NCBI GenBank assembly: GCA_029215795.1
Contig: JARDYH010000007.1
Span: forward strand, 77,573,763-77,637,762
Source of the DNA: Anniella stebbinsi
Taxonomy: Eukaryota; Chordata; Lepidosauria; Squamata; Anniellidae
Length of the DNA stretch: 64,000 nucleotides
Direction of reading: 5' to 3'
Under the pieces are notes generated by a model. The model saw only the letters and a list, made by a program, of their open reading frames with translations, was not told the origin of the DNA and made no database searches. Below, piece by piece: positions 1 through 10,313 of this stretch (position 1 is its first letter; each line of letters begins with the position of its first letter). The translations under genes and the position numbers were made by a program.

Positions 1-730
1 CAACACATTAGTCAATGGTGGGTTGAGTTGCCAACTCACATTTGGTTATTTTGTGGGTACTCCCCACACAACATATTCCTACACAACTGGGGGTGGTTGG
101 GGCTGGCGTTGAGTGGACTAATAGTCAACCCAGCATTTGACTGACACAGCCCCCGCCCCTCTCCCCACCCTCCCTCCTCCCTCAGTCCTCCCAGTTCTAT
201 CCCAGCAGCCTCTGCAGGTTGCACCAGTTGTAGCAGAGTGGCAGCCGCCACTTTGGTCGCTCTTGCCGCTTGCTTCTATGGGCTTGTGTTTTAACCCACT
301 CACCACACGCCATTAACACACTCACCTCTCCACACAACACTTGTGTTGAGCTAAACAACTTGCAAGCCAGTTGTTTCTCTCAGTTGCTTATTTGGGCGAA
401 ATAGCATACCGTCAGTAGTTTGTGAGCGGCGTGTTAAGCAACACAACTCACGATTGTCCCCCCCCCCCCCAGTTACTTAATGGCTCAATTCGGACAACAC
501 AATAGTCAATGGTGGGTTGACTAACCCTAACCCTCACGCTAACCCTAGGGAGCACTCCCCACACAACATGGTAATAAATAATCAACTGTGGTGTGGATGA
601 GGATCAGCGCTGAGTTGACTATGGCAGCATTTGGATGACACAATAGTCAAAACAACTGACGATTGTTTCCCCCACACCAGTTGTTTATTGTGTCGTCCGA
701 ATTGAGCCAATGTGTTGTCCGAATTTAGCC
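1..730. mobile_element. Inverted-repeat DNA transposon, family A copy 1 (interrupted)
   Basis: Nearly the same sequence as 42749-43283 (about nine in ten bases match by eye), cut at its left end by the window edge. The right terminus reads TGTGTTGTCCGAATTTAGCC. The element is interrupted at 482-708 by another inverted-repeat element. It encodes no recognisable transposase and is probably a non-autonomous element. Confidence 0.75.
482..708. mobile_element. 227-bp MITE nested in family A copy 1
   Basis: Termini GGCTCAATTCGGACAACACA and its inverted match TGTGTCGTCCGAATTGAGCC. It is flanked by AAT on both sides. The uninterrupted copy at 42749-43283 gives the empty site (CTTAATGTGTTG), so a 3-bp target duplication is likely. 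It contains two TTAGGG-type telomere-like units (CTAACCCTAACCCT) near 520-533. Confidence 0.75.
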
Positions 731-1109
731 ATATTCTAGTCTTTAAGGCCGAGGTTTTAGGAGCTAGGGTGGGCAGGTGCTTCCAATATTGTGGAAGCAG
801 CTTTCTAGAGGGCCAGCATGTTCATGTGTCATACAGTGTAATCCCCTACACATATCTTCTTAGAGGTAAGTCCTATTAAATTCAATGGGGCTTACTCCTA
901 AGTAAGTGGTGTATACACTCACCTGGGAGTAAGTCCCATGGAAATCAGTAGGACTTACCTCTGAGTAGGCATGTATAGAATTGCACTGGAAGAGCTATAG
1001 CAGTTTAGTTGTTAGCATGTACTCAGTCATGGGGTAGTATCCAGTGTTAATCTTACCTAGAGTAAACCCACCGAAATGAATGGAACTTAAGTTAGTAGTG
1101 ACTAACTTA

Positions 1110-1464
1110 GGCCTCCTCCACACGAGATGTTTAATGAGCCTTGAAGGCTCTTTAAAAAATTTACTTCCACAAGCACGGAGCGCAAAACGGGCGTACAGGC
1201 GCGTTATCTCCCCGATAATGCGCATTTTCGAACGCGCGTTAAATAGCGACTTTTATTTTGCTCTGGCCGTTAAAGCGCATTTTCGCGGTGTGAACAAGCG
1301 ATTACGCGCATTAACTGCTTGTAAAGCGCTTTTTGGACATGAATTAATGCGCTTCGCCGCCTCTCGCCGCCTCCGGTGCAGAAGGATTAGGAGTAAAAGC
1401 GCCTCTGCGATAATGCGCATAATCGCGGAACCGGGCGCAAAAGCGCATCCTTGTGGAGGGGGCC
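1110..1464. mobile_element. ATGCGC-rich inverted-repeat element, family C copy 1
   Basis: Ends GGCCTCCTCCACACGA and TTGTGGAGGGGGCC are inverted matches. The interior is dense in GCGC and ATGCGCAT-like units (GATAATGCGCAT, GTTAAAGCGCATT). In XKR8 intron 2. Open frames here are by-products of the sequence. Confidence 0.65.
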
Positions 1465-2282
1465 TTAAATACCTTTCATTTCAATGGGTCTACTCTAGGT
1501 AGGACTGACATTAGATATTACTCATAAAGCTCACTGGGGGACCAGTCATTATCTCTCAGCCAAACCTATTTCATAGGGCTGTTGTGAGGATAGTGTGTGT
1601 GTGTGTGTGTGAAATAAAGGCTGGATCCAGATTCAGCCATGATTACACCAAGCGCAATTTGTGGGAACTCACTTGAATTTCATTGATTTCGATATGTCTG
1701 CTTTAAGTATGACTAAATCCGGATCCATCTCTAGGTACGCTGCCTTGAGCTCTTTAAAAGAAAGTCAGGATATACAACTAATAAACAAACAGAAGCAGCC
1801 TAAATTTGTGTTGAATCAACATATGTGGATATTCTTAAGGTGTGTGTGTGTGTTGGGGGGGTATGTAAGTTGCACAGTTCTGCTTTTCTTACCTGATGTC
1901 TGAGTTCTGACTAAAGCTGAAACGAGCTGGACCTGGAACAAAATGTTGCAGCACGGAGTGCTTCTGTTAAGATTCCAGACGCTCCATAACGTTCCCCAAC
2001 AGTGAGTCCTTACTGGTCAGTCTGGGCGGTGCCCCCATCCCTTACATGATTTTCCCTGCTAACGATTTTGCGTACTTCTGCAAAACTTGACATACCCCCC
2101 CCCCCCCCCAACTCTGCTGATACTTTTCTCTTCTGTGTGGGTGATGCCATGTTGGCTACATAAACAACGGCACTCACAGCCTGAACATCAGAAATAAAAG
2201 GCAGCAACGATGAACTATACATCTGTACATCCATGTAAGGAAACTTCGGCAACCAAACAAGCCAGCCCTGTAAGACACTCAC

Positions 2283-2479
2283 CCTGAAATATTTCTGCTT
2301 GACTCGTGTGTAAGATAATGTAGAGCGCCAGCGTGAGCTGAGGGGCGCTTTCCAGGAAAGTCTCAAACAGGCGCAACATGCTGATGTCATGTGACAGGAA
2401 AATGGCATAGCCCCGCTGGGTCTCTTCTGCAGCTCCCATCCGGCACACGCAGAAGCCCACCTTCAGGACATGGAGGCAT
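2283..2479 (-). CDS. XKR8: XKR8 exon 2
   Basis: Acceptor TTCAG at 2480-2484, exon of 197 bp, donor GG|GTGAGT with GT at 2282-2281. It encodes RCLHVLKVGFCVCRMGAAEE, then a conserved XK-family helix pair containing LRLFETFLESAPQLTLALYI. It ends in phase 1, awaiting an exon 3 outside the window. Confidence 0.92.
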
Positions 2480-3048
2480 CTGAATAAGCAAACACAACGT
2501 CGTCTTATTGATGAATTACATTTCTATACCGCCCAACCGCCGAAGCTCTCTGGGCCGTCCGCAGCAATTAAAACGGCTAAATCCACCATAAAATACAATA
2601 TAAAATGTAAATGTTTAAAACTACAGTATAAAAGTACAAACCCAAAATAAAAACGGGTAGCAATGCAGAGACTTAAATACAAGAACAAGTTCTCTGTTAC
2701 CTGCCTTTCCATGTTCTAATATCTTACTTCTCCTTCTGGTCAAGGAATCAGCCTGGTGGGTTTACTGCCTCGTTCAAATCCCAAAGCACCTCTGCCCCTT
2801 GGCAGGACTACGGAAAATCCGGAAGCAGGACGTGCGTGCAACAGCACCCACCTGCCCACATCCCCCTCCCCCAGCAATAAAAAGGGGGGAAGGGAGAACC
2901 CTGTGGCCCACACTCAGCCCCTCTGAAGAAGGGTGGGATTACAAAAAAGCAATAAATACAATTGTAAAATGTAATAAAAGTAGGAATCTCAGCACTGTCT
3001 GAAGGGCTCCTGTGCACATAGGGAGCTTTCGTTCGAAGGCCTTCAGCA

Positions 3049-3093
<45 letters not shown>

Positions 3094-5497
3094 AGTCCCC
3101 TCTACAAGAATTCAGTTTGACGCCTGGTTGGCCGTTTATGCGCATCTTCTTGCAATCGCTTTTACGCCTAATCCCTATACACGGGAGGCGGTGAAGCGCA
3201 TTACCAGTTGTATGAAACGCATTTTAAAGGTGTTTACATGTGGAGAATCGCTTGTTTACATGGTCATAAGGCACTTTAACTCCCGCGGTAAATTAAAACT
3301 CGCTATTTAACACGCATTCGATAATGCGCATAATCGGACAGAAAAAGCGCCTCAACCCCCGATTTGCACTCCGTTCATGTGGAGGTAAAATTGGTAATGT
3401 GCTTCGAAAGAGCTTTAAATCGCTCTTGTACAGGCACCCTCTCTCTCTCTTTCTGTGTCAGTCCACCCATCTGCAATATTGGGATGGGAGTAAAAATAAA
3501 TACTGACTTAGCTTACAGGACTTATGTAAGGGTTACAATTAGCGAATGCACTTGAAAAGGAGAGCATTTGACGGAAGCAGCATCAATACTATAGCTGCAC
3601 ACCTGTCAGGTGCAGAGATACCCCATCCTGTTCTCCCTGTGCCAGGAAGCACTTAAGAAAAATGGTCCTTGCATAGCCCAATCTCTCTTGACCTTGGTCC
3701 TGAATTTGTACTGACCCTTTGAGGCTGCAATCACTAATAGTTTTGCTGGGTTTGCTAGCCAGTGTGGTGTAGAGGTTAGAGTGCTGGACTGGGACTCACG
3801 AAACCCAGGTTCTATTTTCCACTCAGCCATAAAGCTCACTCAGTGACTTTGGGTCAGTCACTGACTCTCAGCCTAACTTACCTCGCAGGATTGTTGTGAG
3901 AATAAAATGGAGAGGAGGAGTATCGTGTACTTGAGCTCCTTGGCGGAAAGTTGTAGTATAAATGTAGTGAATAAATAAATATTCACTTGAATAATTCTCA
4001 TGAAGGCTTACAACAGCTTATAATAATGTACACAAACCTCCAAACCAGGCAATCCATAAACCCTTAGTCTCTGGCTGATGGATGGGGCCAGAGTGCACTT
4101 CCCATAAAAGAAATGTGGTTCCCTAAATGAAAAAACACCCAAACCAAGGAAATATCCTTTGGTAGAAGGGATGGAGGCTCCTGTATTTGATCCCTCTTTT
4201 ATTCCATTTGTCTTTTTAATATTTTAACAGTGCAATCCTATGCACATTTATACAGGAATAAGTCCCACAGAACTCAATGGGACTTACTTCTGAGCAGACA
4301 TGCATAGGATTGCACTGTAAATGCATTCGCTCAACACTGTTTTTAACATCTTTCTCTGCTCTTAACTGAACTGTTGGTGATGTTTTAAGCTTTTGATTTT
4401 TTAAAATTTTCAAATTGTTTTAAAGTTTTATGGGTTTTTTTTAAAAAAAGCTTTTAATTGTGCACTCTCTGCTTGTCTGCTCAGAAGTATGTCCTCTTCA
4501 CTTAAACCGGGCTTACTCTAAGGTAAGCATGTATAGGATTACCAACTACATTAACTTTTAATGGTAAGCTGCTTTAGGGCCTGATTTGGGCAGAAAGATA
4601 ACTCATGAAGTTATAAATAAAATAAACATCTCAGAATCTCACCAAAACAGCTCACTCAGAGAAAACGAATAGAGCACATCAATACGACTCGGGTCCAGGT
4701 TATCTGAAAAACTGCATTCTCCCTTATGAGCCTGCCCGTGCTTTGAGATCTTCAGGGGAAGCCCTTCTCTCAGTCCCAACACCATCACAGGCATGCCTGG
4801 TGGGAACACGGGAGAGGGCCTTCTCGGTGGCTGCTCCAGTGCTCTGGAACTCCCTTCCCAGGGAAGCTAGACTGGCTCTCTCCTTGATGTGTTTCCGGAG
4901 GCACGCAAAAACTTTCTTATTCCAGCAAGCCTTTGGTGAATAATGTGGGGACCCATCTATGTTTAAGACTGTTAAATTTTAATATGTATTTTAAATGTTT
5001 AAATGTTTTAATATTGAAACCCATTTAATTATATTTTTAACTTTTCTATATCTCTTATTTATAGCTTTTAACTGTATATGTTTCAATTTTGTAAAGCCGC
5101 CTTGAGGCCCAGCATTGGGCAAAAGGCGGGATACAAATAAAGATTAATAATAACAATAATACCGATGCCTTTACCTGTACAGGTAGCCGAGCTGTAAGAC
5201 GTGCAAGATGAGTAATGTCCAGCCCGTGAGCAGTTCTTTCTGGAAGTCTTTGGGGTCGCTCTGGTACCAGGCCAAGCTGAAGACCTGGGTGATCATTGAT
5301 GACAGGGTCAAGAGACCCAGCACCAGTCCGCCCCAGTGGTAATGCCCAGCCTTCAGGTAGCTGGCGGCCACCCACAGGTCAGCACCCAGATCTACTAGGA
5401 AGGCCATGGCGCCCATCAAGGCGAAGGCCAGGTCCAGGTACCGGTACTGAGGAGGCCAAGACGGGCGGCAGCTGGGGCCACAACTATCCCATGCCAT
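2283..5497 (-). CDS. XKR8: XKR8, phospholipid scramblase (5' part, exons 1-2; partial)
   Basis: XK-related protein 8 is a multi-pass plasma-membrane scramblase. Caspase cleavage of its C-terminus activates it to expose phosphatidylserine on dying cells (family knowledge). Two exons are visible: 5175-5497 and 2283-2479. They join in phase (AG|A, an Arg codon) to give 173 residues plus one base. Residues about 20-48, 53-80 and 90-110 are hydrophobic helices; FLVDLGADLW in the first and DISMLRLFETFLESAPQLTL in exon 2 are family hallmarks. The large third exon, with the remaining helices and the caspase site, is not between 1 and 2282, so it should lie left of the window. The start ATG is chosen because the protein begins like human XKR8. 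The neighbour SMPDL3B on the same strand supports orthology. Confidence 0.93.
2512..2650 (-). mobile_element. LINE 3' tail fragment
   Basis: Reverse complement reads GGCCCAGAGAGCTTCGGCGG then GCGGTATAGAAATGTAATTC, the same tail as the LINE at 55390-55440. Confidence 0.6.
3052..3089. repeat. (CT)n microsatellite
   Basis: Uninterrupted CT repeat of about 38 bp immediately before family C copy 2. Confidence 0.9.
3096..3437. mobile_element. ATGCGC-rich element, family C copy 2
   Basis: Starts TCCCCTCTACAAGAATTCAG, ends CTCTTGTACAGGCAC, with the same CGATAATGCGCATAATCGGA core as the other copies. In XKR8 intron 1, right after a CT microsatellite. Confidence 0.65.
3757..3985 (+). mobile_element. 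tRNA-derived SINE
   Basis: A-box-like TGGTGTAGAGGTTAGAGTGC and B-box-like GGTTCTATTTTCC, then CTCAGCCATAAAGCTCACTC and a tail of AAATAAATAAAT. Same family as 30478-30718 and 36797-36985. Confidence 0.75.
4228..4320. mobile_element. Palindromic mini-element, GCAATCCTATGCA family
   Basis: Starts ACAGTGCAATCCTATGCACA and ends TGCATAGGATTGCACTGT, with AGTCCCA and TGGGACT pairing near the centre. Diverged copies lie at about 850-980, 8530-8600, 16068-16170, 30230-30365, 31510-31740, 32095-32160, 32380-32590, 39013-39132 and 53745-53800. Confidence 0.6.
4680..5160 (+). mobile_element. CR1/L2-clade LINE 3' end
   Basis: Encodes the end of an ORF2-type protein: TRERAFSVAAPVLWNSLPRE then LALSLMCFRRHAKTFLF, stop at about 4941. 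A 3' UTR follows with GCCGCCTTGAGGCCCAGCAT and an AAT-rich tail. Truncated at 5'; in XKR8 intron 1. Confidence 0.75.
5175..5497 (-). CDS. XKR8: XKR8 exon 1 (coding part)
   Basis: Starts at the ATG at 5497 (MAWDSCGPS) and encodes about 107 residues ending in LGYLYR. The splice donor reads ACAG|GTAAAG, with GT at 5174-5173. It covers the N-terminal cytosolic stretch and the first three membrane helices. A plus-strand LINE tail ends only about a dozen bases beyond the donor. Confidence 0.93.
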
Positions 5498-5899
5498 GGC
5501 TCTGGAGAGAGGAGGAGGCGAGCAGGCTTGAGAGAGAGGTTGGTGTTGGTCCTTGGAGGTAGGGTCAGGAGGTTAAGTTGGGCTCTCACCTTGATTCTCA
5601 GGGTCTCCTTGCTAGAGAAGCTGCAAAGGAGCCTCTTCCACGGGCTGCATCCAAGTCTTTTGGAAAGAGGTGACAAAACCAGAACTATTATTTTATTTCT
5701 TCCTTTAACTAGTTATTTCTTTAGCTACTACTAAACCCCCACCCCAGATCCCTGGGGGGTGGGGAGAGAATATGCCTTGCTACTTAGGGTTATATTCTCC
5801 AGCAGGATTCATTGCAAAGAGGGTGCTGGCCTCGCTCTTAGCCTGCACTCTTCAAGGGACCTCCTCCAGCCCCCAGCCCCGCACCCATCACGATCCTTC

Positions 5900-6450
5900 C
5901 TTCTTGGGCTGTTCTGGGCCGGCCTTTCTTTGCCCCTCTCCCGGGTCGCTCCTCTCCGCCCTTCCACTTGACGGCTAATCAGCCCGTCTTCCTTCCCCGT
6001 CCTCGACTGCACGTCTGAACAGGGATCTTGCCTTCCTCGACAGCGGGAAAGGATCTGCTCGGAAGAGATCGCTCGTCGATCTCCATGACACCTTTACGCG
6101 CCTTGCACTAGTACTACTACTAGTACCGCTACTACCTCCTCCTCCTCCTATGCGCTCCAGCCTCGACGAGCCACAAACTTTCCCCCCGCTCCTGCCGGCT
6201 CGCAGGCTCTTCTCGGGCCGGGCCTGCTTTGGGCGGAGGAGAGGCGGGGACCCAAGCCCAAGCCGGCACGCCCGTGGCCCGCCCAGCCAGAGGGGCAGGC
6301 CTTCCGTCTCAGGCTCCACACGGCGTCGGTGCCTGCAAAGAAATCCAGCCCTCCGGGCTCTCTCGCGGATCCATTTACGCAAGATCTGGAGCAGTGGCGG
6401 CTGGTGCCCATCGCAGCTGCTCTAGCTTGAGTCCCGTTCATTCCAGTGGG
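5900..6450 (-). promoter_or_regulatory. XKR8: CpG-rich probable XKR8 promoter / 5' region
   Basis: GC-rich, CpG-dense stretch 400-950 bp upstream of the XKR8 start codon. It contains GC-box-like GGGCGGAGG and GGCGGGG near 6230-6250 and CGCGG clusters. No long conserved reading frame was recognised; open frames here reflect base composition. The assignment as promoter rests on position and composition, and no start site is proven. A TAC/CTA-type trinucleotide run lies near 6110-6150. Confidence 0.6.
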
Positions 6451-6689
6451 TCTACTCTAAGTACGACTTACGTCGGATTTTGCCCTCAATTTTCTACTGT
6501 GATCGTCGGAGAGGGCACTGGAAGATAATGCACTGGAGCAAATGTGCCTGGTGGTAGTGGGATTCCTTTGCCACAAGCGGGTGAGGAAGAGGCAAAAGGG
6601 TCGCCACCCCATTCGCCCCGAATATAGAGCCACCTCTGGAGTGGAAGTTGCACCCTGGAACCCCTTCGTCTTCCCTTCTAAAGAGTGCA

Positions 6690-6880
6690 TGATTATTACG
6701 TTGCAACATTACAGTTTGATCCCACCCTTCAAAGAGACACACATACACTCCACCCATTTCCTCCACGCAACAGCCCTGTGGGGTAGGCTCAGCTGAGAGT
6801 GAAGGTCCCTGGCCCCAGGGCACCCGGAGAGCTTCTTGGCTGAGTGGGGATTCGATGAACCCCATAGGACTCTCCGGGGT
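6690..6880 (-). mobile_element. SINE/LINE 3'-half fragment
   Basis: TTTGATCCCACCCTTCAAAG and AGCCCTGTGGGGTAGGCTCA resemble the body of the SINE family above, without a tRNA-like head. Orientation uncertain. Confidence 0.4.
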
Positions 6881-7734
6881 TCTAGATCCACAGTTAATCG
6901 CCACATTGCTCTGCTCCTAGGAGCCTTTCCCAGGGTTGTCTGGGTGCAGAAACAGACAAAGGCAAGGGATTTGGGTAAATTGTCTTGGCTACTGGCAGCT
7001 GGGGGCTAATCGGACCGGTGGGGTGGAAAGCAGGTCAGGACCTACACTACTGCTTTATAACAGTATTGAAGGGCACTGACAACTGTTGGGGCGCGTAACA
7101 CATTCCATATAGTTTTCAAACTGCTTTAAAGTGTTATAGCCGGCTTGGTGTAGATCTGGCCCAGGTCAGCAGAGGTGGAGACATGAGGTCACTTGAGGCG
7201 AAGCCAACGTTGTGCAGAGGAACTCATTCTGCAACCTTTATTCTCATGTTTGTGACGTGGTTCTCCATATTGTGATATTCAACCAGCCGGCTGGTGCTAG
7301 ATGCTGTCCGGCCTTGTTATACCTTATTAAAAAGGAGTTCGTTACGAATTAAATTCACAGACCATTGTGTCAAATGGCACATGCGCTATAAATGTACTTG
7401 CCCTTCAATATAATTTACATTTATAATTGACATTTCCCTGTTTGCATTTACATCACAAAACAATGAGCTCAGACTATATTACTTTCAGCTTTTTTTTAGT
7501 GTTAGATCAATACAAAATCCAAATACATTAATTTTGTATTTATTTATTTATTTCCCCCAAATGTATTTTGAACATTTATGCCCGCTTTTTCATGGCTTGT
7601 AAAAAGCGGCTTACAAAACTAGAGTAAAGTTTTCAGTCAATCAGCAACATAGATTAAAACTGCGACAGCAAGTAATAAGCATCCAAACTTAGTATAATTT
7701 ACCCGATAAGAACATGAGACTGCCGTTTTGCAGC

Positions 7735-7945
7735 CCTCCCAAGGTGTTTGACTACAACTTCCATCATCCCCAACCAGCAACAGAATAGATGGCCTTGTCT
7801 GGTGGCTCCATAGAGCACTCTCCCCAGAGAAGTCCACTTGATGCCTACAATACAATTCAGTATAGCATTCTGGCTCAGAATCATGGGAATTATAGTCCAA
7901 CACATCTGTAGGGCGGCAGGTTGAGGAAGGCTGCTCTTGGTGGTC
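7735..7945. repeat. Interspersed repeat with ACTACAACTTCCATCAT motif
   Basis: Starts GACTACAACTTCCATCATCC and ends with the inverted motif GGAATTATAGTCCAACACAT. Relative of the palindrome at 9.1 kb. Related fragments are at 14390-14450, 22885-22935, 37735-37855, 47335-47450 and 51895-51965. Confidence 0.5.
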
Positions 7946-9084
7946 CACCTAGTCCAGCCTCTGTGGGGCCACCACGGAAAAGGCCATCTATCCAGGTGCC
8001 AAGTGCCTAACCTCCAAAGGTGGCGTCAGGAATCCACAGTAGACCCTCCAATGATGAACTACATGAACAGGCAAGACTGTATGGCAGTCCTTCAAAATTT
8101 GTTTTAAAAAAGCAAGGGCATATTTTAAAATATATGACCACACTGTATTTGGTATTAATATTCTACAATCTCCATCCTGACATACGTTTTGGTTTAGCAG
8201 AAGTTTAGGGTCCCCGTAACTCATTGTAGAATTTGAATTAGAGGCTTTTGTCACTAAAATAACTGCAAAGTATGTTCTTATACACTGCCGTATTTTTAGG
8301 TCTACCATTTTCCTTATAGGTTGGGTAATAAACCATCTGATTCAACAATGTTACAACATGGATGGCTTTCAGTGTAACACTTCACTTTGTTTGCAGAGTC
8401 TGCATCCTGATTGCGTAGATTTGTTTTGAGTCATGCAATCTGAAATAGATTAAAGCTCTGTGTACATTGTCTGTTGTGTGTGTGTGTGAGAGACAACAAT
8501 CACACTCATCAAAGGTTGCAATACTGTCTATATCTTGAAGTAAGCCCCAGTGAGATACTGGGACAATTCTGAGTAAACATGCATAGGATCCCACTGATTT
8601 CTGTGAGGGAATTAAGCAGATGCTGACCTCTCACCCACTGAAAACAGTGGAACTTGAAAGCACTTAATGTTGTGATGGATACTCCCTAAAATTCTGTTCC
8701 AGGAAAAGCTGAACTCTCTCAATTGTATCACAGGGTTTGAGCCAGACTAAATCAGTTGCTCTTAAATTCCCATTGAAATCAATGAGACTTTGTTAAGTCA
8801 TGGCTAACTTGTCCCATTGATTGCAATGGGAACTAATTCCAACTAACACAGCCTGGATCCAACACATAGAAAATTGCATATACTCATTTCCCATTAGTGA
8901 TTCATCTGCTAATTGTGGGCGAGGCACAGAGCTGCAGTGCATTTAAGCCTTATTCCACCCACCACCTCTTTGAAAATCAGAGATTTCAACAGGCAAAAGC
9001 TATACAATGGTCTGGTTCAGATAATGATCTAAGGGCCCAATCCAATGTGTATTTAGCATATGAGCTCAGGTCTCGCCACAGGTG

Positions 9085-9298
9085 GTTTCATGATTGTCTA
9101 ATACATCTTTCCTCAATCCTCGTGTGTGTTGGACTACAACTCCCAGCATGCCACAGCCAGCCTTCCCCAACTCTACAGATGCATTTGACTACAGCTCCCA
9201 CTGTCCCAGCCAATAACCATGCTGGCTGGGAATGGTGGGAGTTGTAGTCCAACACACTCACGAGGCTTGAGGAAAGCTGGATTAGACAATCATGAAAC
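9085..9298. repeat. 214-bp palindromic repeat
   Basis: Outer arms of about 55-60 bp match in inverse: GGTTTCATGATTGTCTAATA on the left and TTAGACAATCATGAAAC on the right, each leading to GTTGGACTACAACTCCCA. The inner motif is a very common squamate interspersed sequence. Confidence 0.65.
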
Positions 9299-9469
9299 AA
9301 CCAGTGGTGAGACCTGGGCTCACATGCTTACCTCCCTTCCCCTCCTTTGCCGACAAGAGGAAGAGAGTGAAAGCTTCCCCTTTCATTTTTGACCAAGCCC
9401 CTGTTCACATCCAAACTCCTGGAACTCTGCTTTACTTAAAAACAAACCAAGATCAAATTGGTTTGGGGC

Positions 9470-9660
9470 CTGTTCAGACAACATACTAAGCCATGGTTAG
9501 GCCGCTAACCCTTTTGCAGCAAATGGTTAGTGATCGTGCTTAAACCATGGTTATGTAGCCACCATAATTAGGAATGGTTCACACATCACACTAAGTATCC
9601 CGGTTTGTTAAGTAACTAAGGTTAAAAGATTGTCCACACCAGGCCACCGTAAGAAAGAAA
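9470..9660. repeat. CCATGGTTA-rich inverted-repeat element (family D)
   Basis: Begins GCCTGTTCAGACAACATACT and carries AAGCCATGGTTAGGCC, TTAAACCATGGTTATGTAGC and similar units. Same family as 16975-17200 and 18978-19450. Confidence 0.5.
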
Positions 9661-10001
9661 CAGTTACCATTTACTATGGAAAGGGAGCACAATGCATAAA
9701 TCATTCTCCTGGTCCCACGGGCCTGCCTCTCTGCTCTATGTTGAGAAGCAATTTTGAGTAACTTTTCCCTTATCTATTTTTTCCGTTTGCAGGCAATGGA
9801 TAAGGTAGGGAGTTACACAGTTCTCAAGCGCTGAAGGTCGTCAGCTCTGACAAATTTATATTCACTGTTGGCTTTCAAGCCATCCCCGAATCATCTCTCT
9901 GCTTGCTCCCTTCTCCCATACTATTATCTATCCTTCGGCCACCTGTTCCCTTCCCCCCTCTTTGAAAAAAGCAATTCGAAAACATTTTATTTCAAGCCAA
10001 T

Positions 10002-10072
10002 GGCCCTGTTCAGAAGACACCTTAAACCATGGCTTTAACGACAGTGGTTTAAGGCGTCTTCTGAACGGGGCC
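10002..10072. mobile_element. 71-bp palindromic mini-element
   Basis: GGCCCTGTTCAGAAGACACC and its inverse GCGTCTTCTGAACGGGGCC enclose CTTAAACCATGG and GTGGTTTAAGG. It resembles a deleted member of the CCATGGTTTA-rich family seen at 9.47, 16.98 and 19.0 kb. Confidence 0.6.
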
Positions 10073-10238
10073 TGTGTGTTGCTGTTGTTTCCCAGAAAAC
10101 GTCCCAAATTTCTTTGCGAGGGGGAGGTCACGTATGACCCTGAGAGCGATGCTGGGATGACGTCATCCCAGTAACTCCTTGTAAAAGGAGGTGACTTACA
10201 ACTGCCCCCCAATTTGCATGCACACTTCCAAACCTAGC

Positions 10239-10244
10239 TTTATT
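10239..10244 (-). terminator. SMPDL3B: SMPDL3B polyadenylation signal
   Basis: AATAAA on the minus strand 70 bases after the stop codon, followed by a GU-rich stretch (AGTGTGCATG) near 10220. This gives a very short 3' UTR of about 90-100 bases. Confidence 0.7.
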
Positions 10245-10313
10245 TAAAATAAAATAAAAAAATCAAGGCCAAGAAAGCTAAAGTTCTCAGGATGGTGGCG
10301 TCTGTGGCCTTGA

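Larger units (their letters stand above)
6451..10238. other. XKR8-SMPDL3B intergenic region
   Basis: About 3.8 kb without a gene that I can recognise. It holds SINE-like sequence (6690-6880), a LINE-tail-like fragment (7540-7640), two ACTACAACTCCCA-type repeats, one family D element and a 71-bp palindrome. The remainder is unassigned. Confidence 0.6.

Noticed and set aside
1080..1502. A 140-codon plus-strand frame
   Set aside because: It covers family C copy 1; the translation is Arg/Ala-rich because of GCGC units and has no family resemblance.
1..2282. XKR8 exon 3
   Set aside because: No minus-strand frame of about 700 bp with XK-family helices; the interval is filled by transposons, so the exon must be outside.
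5975..6441. Long Arg/Gly-rich frames on both strands upstream of XKR8
   Set aside because: Typical of a CpG island; not conserved protein sequence.
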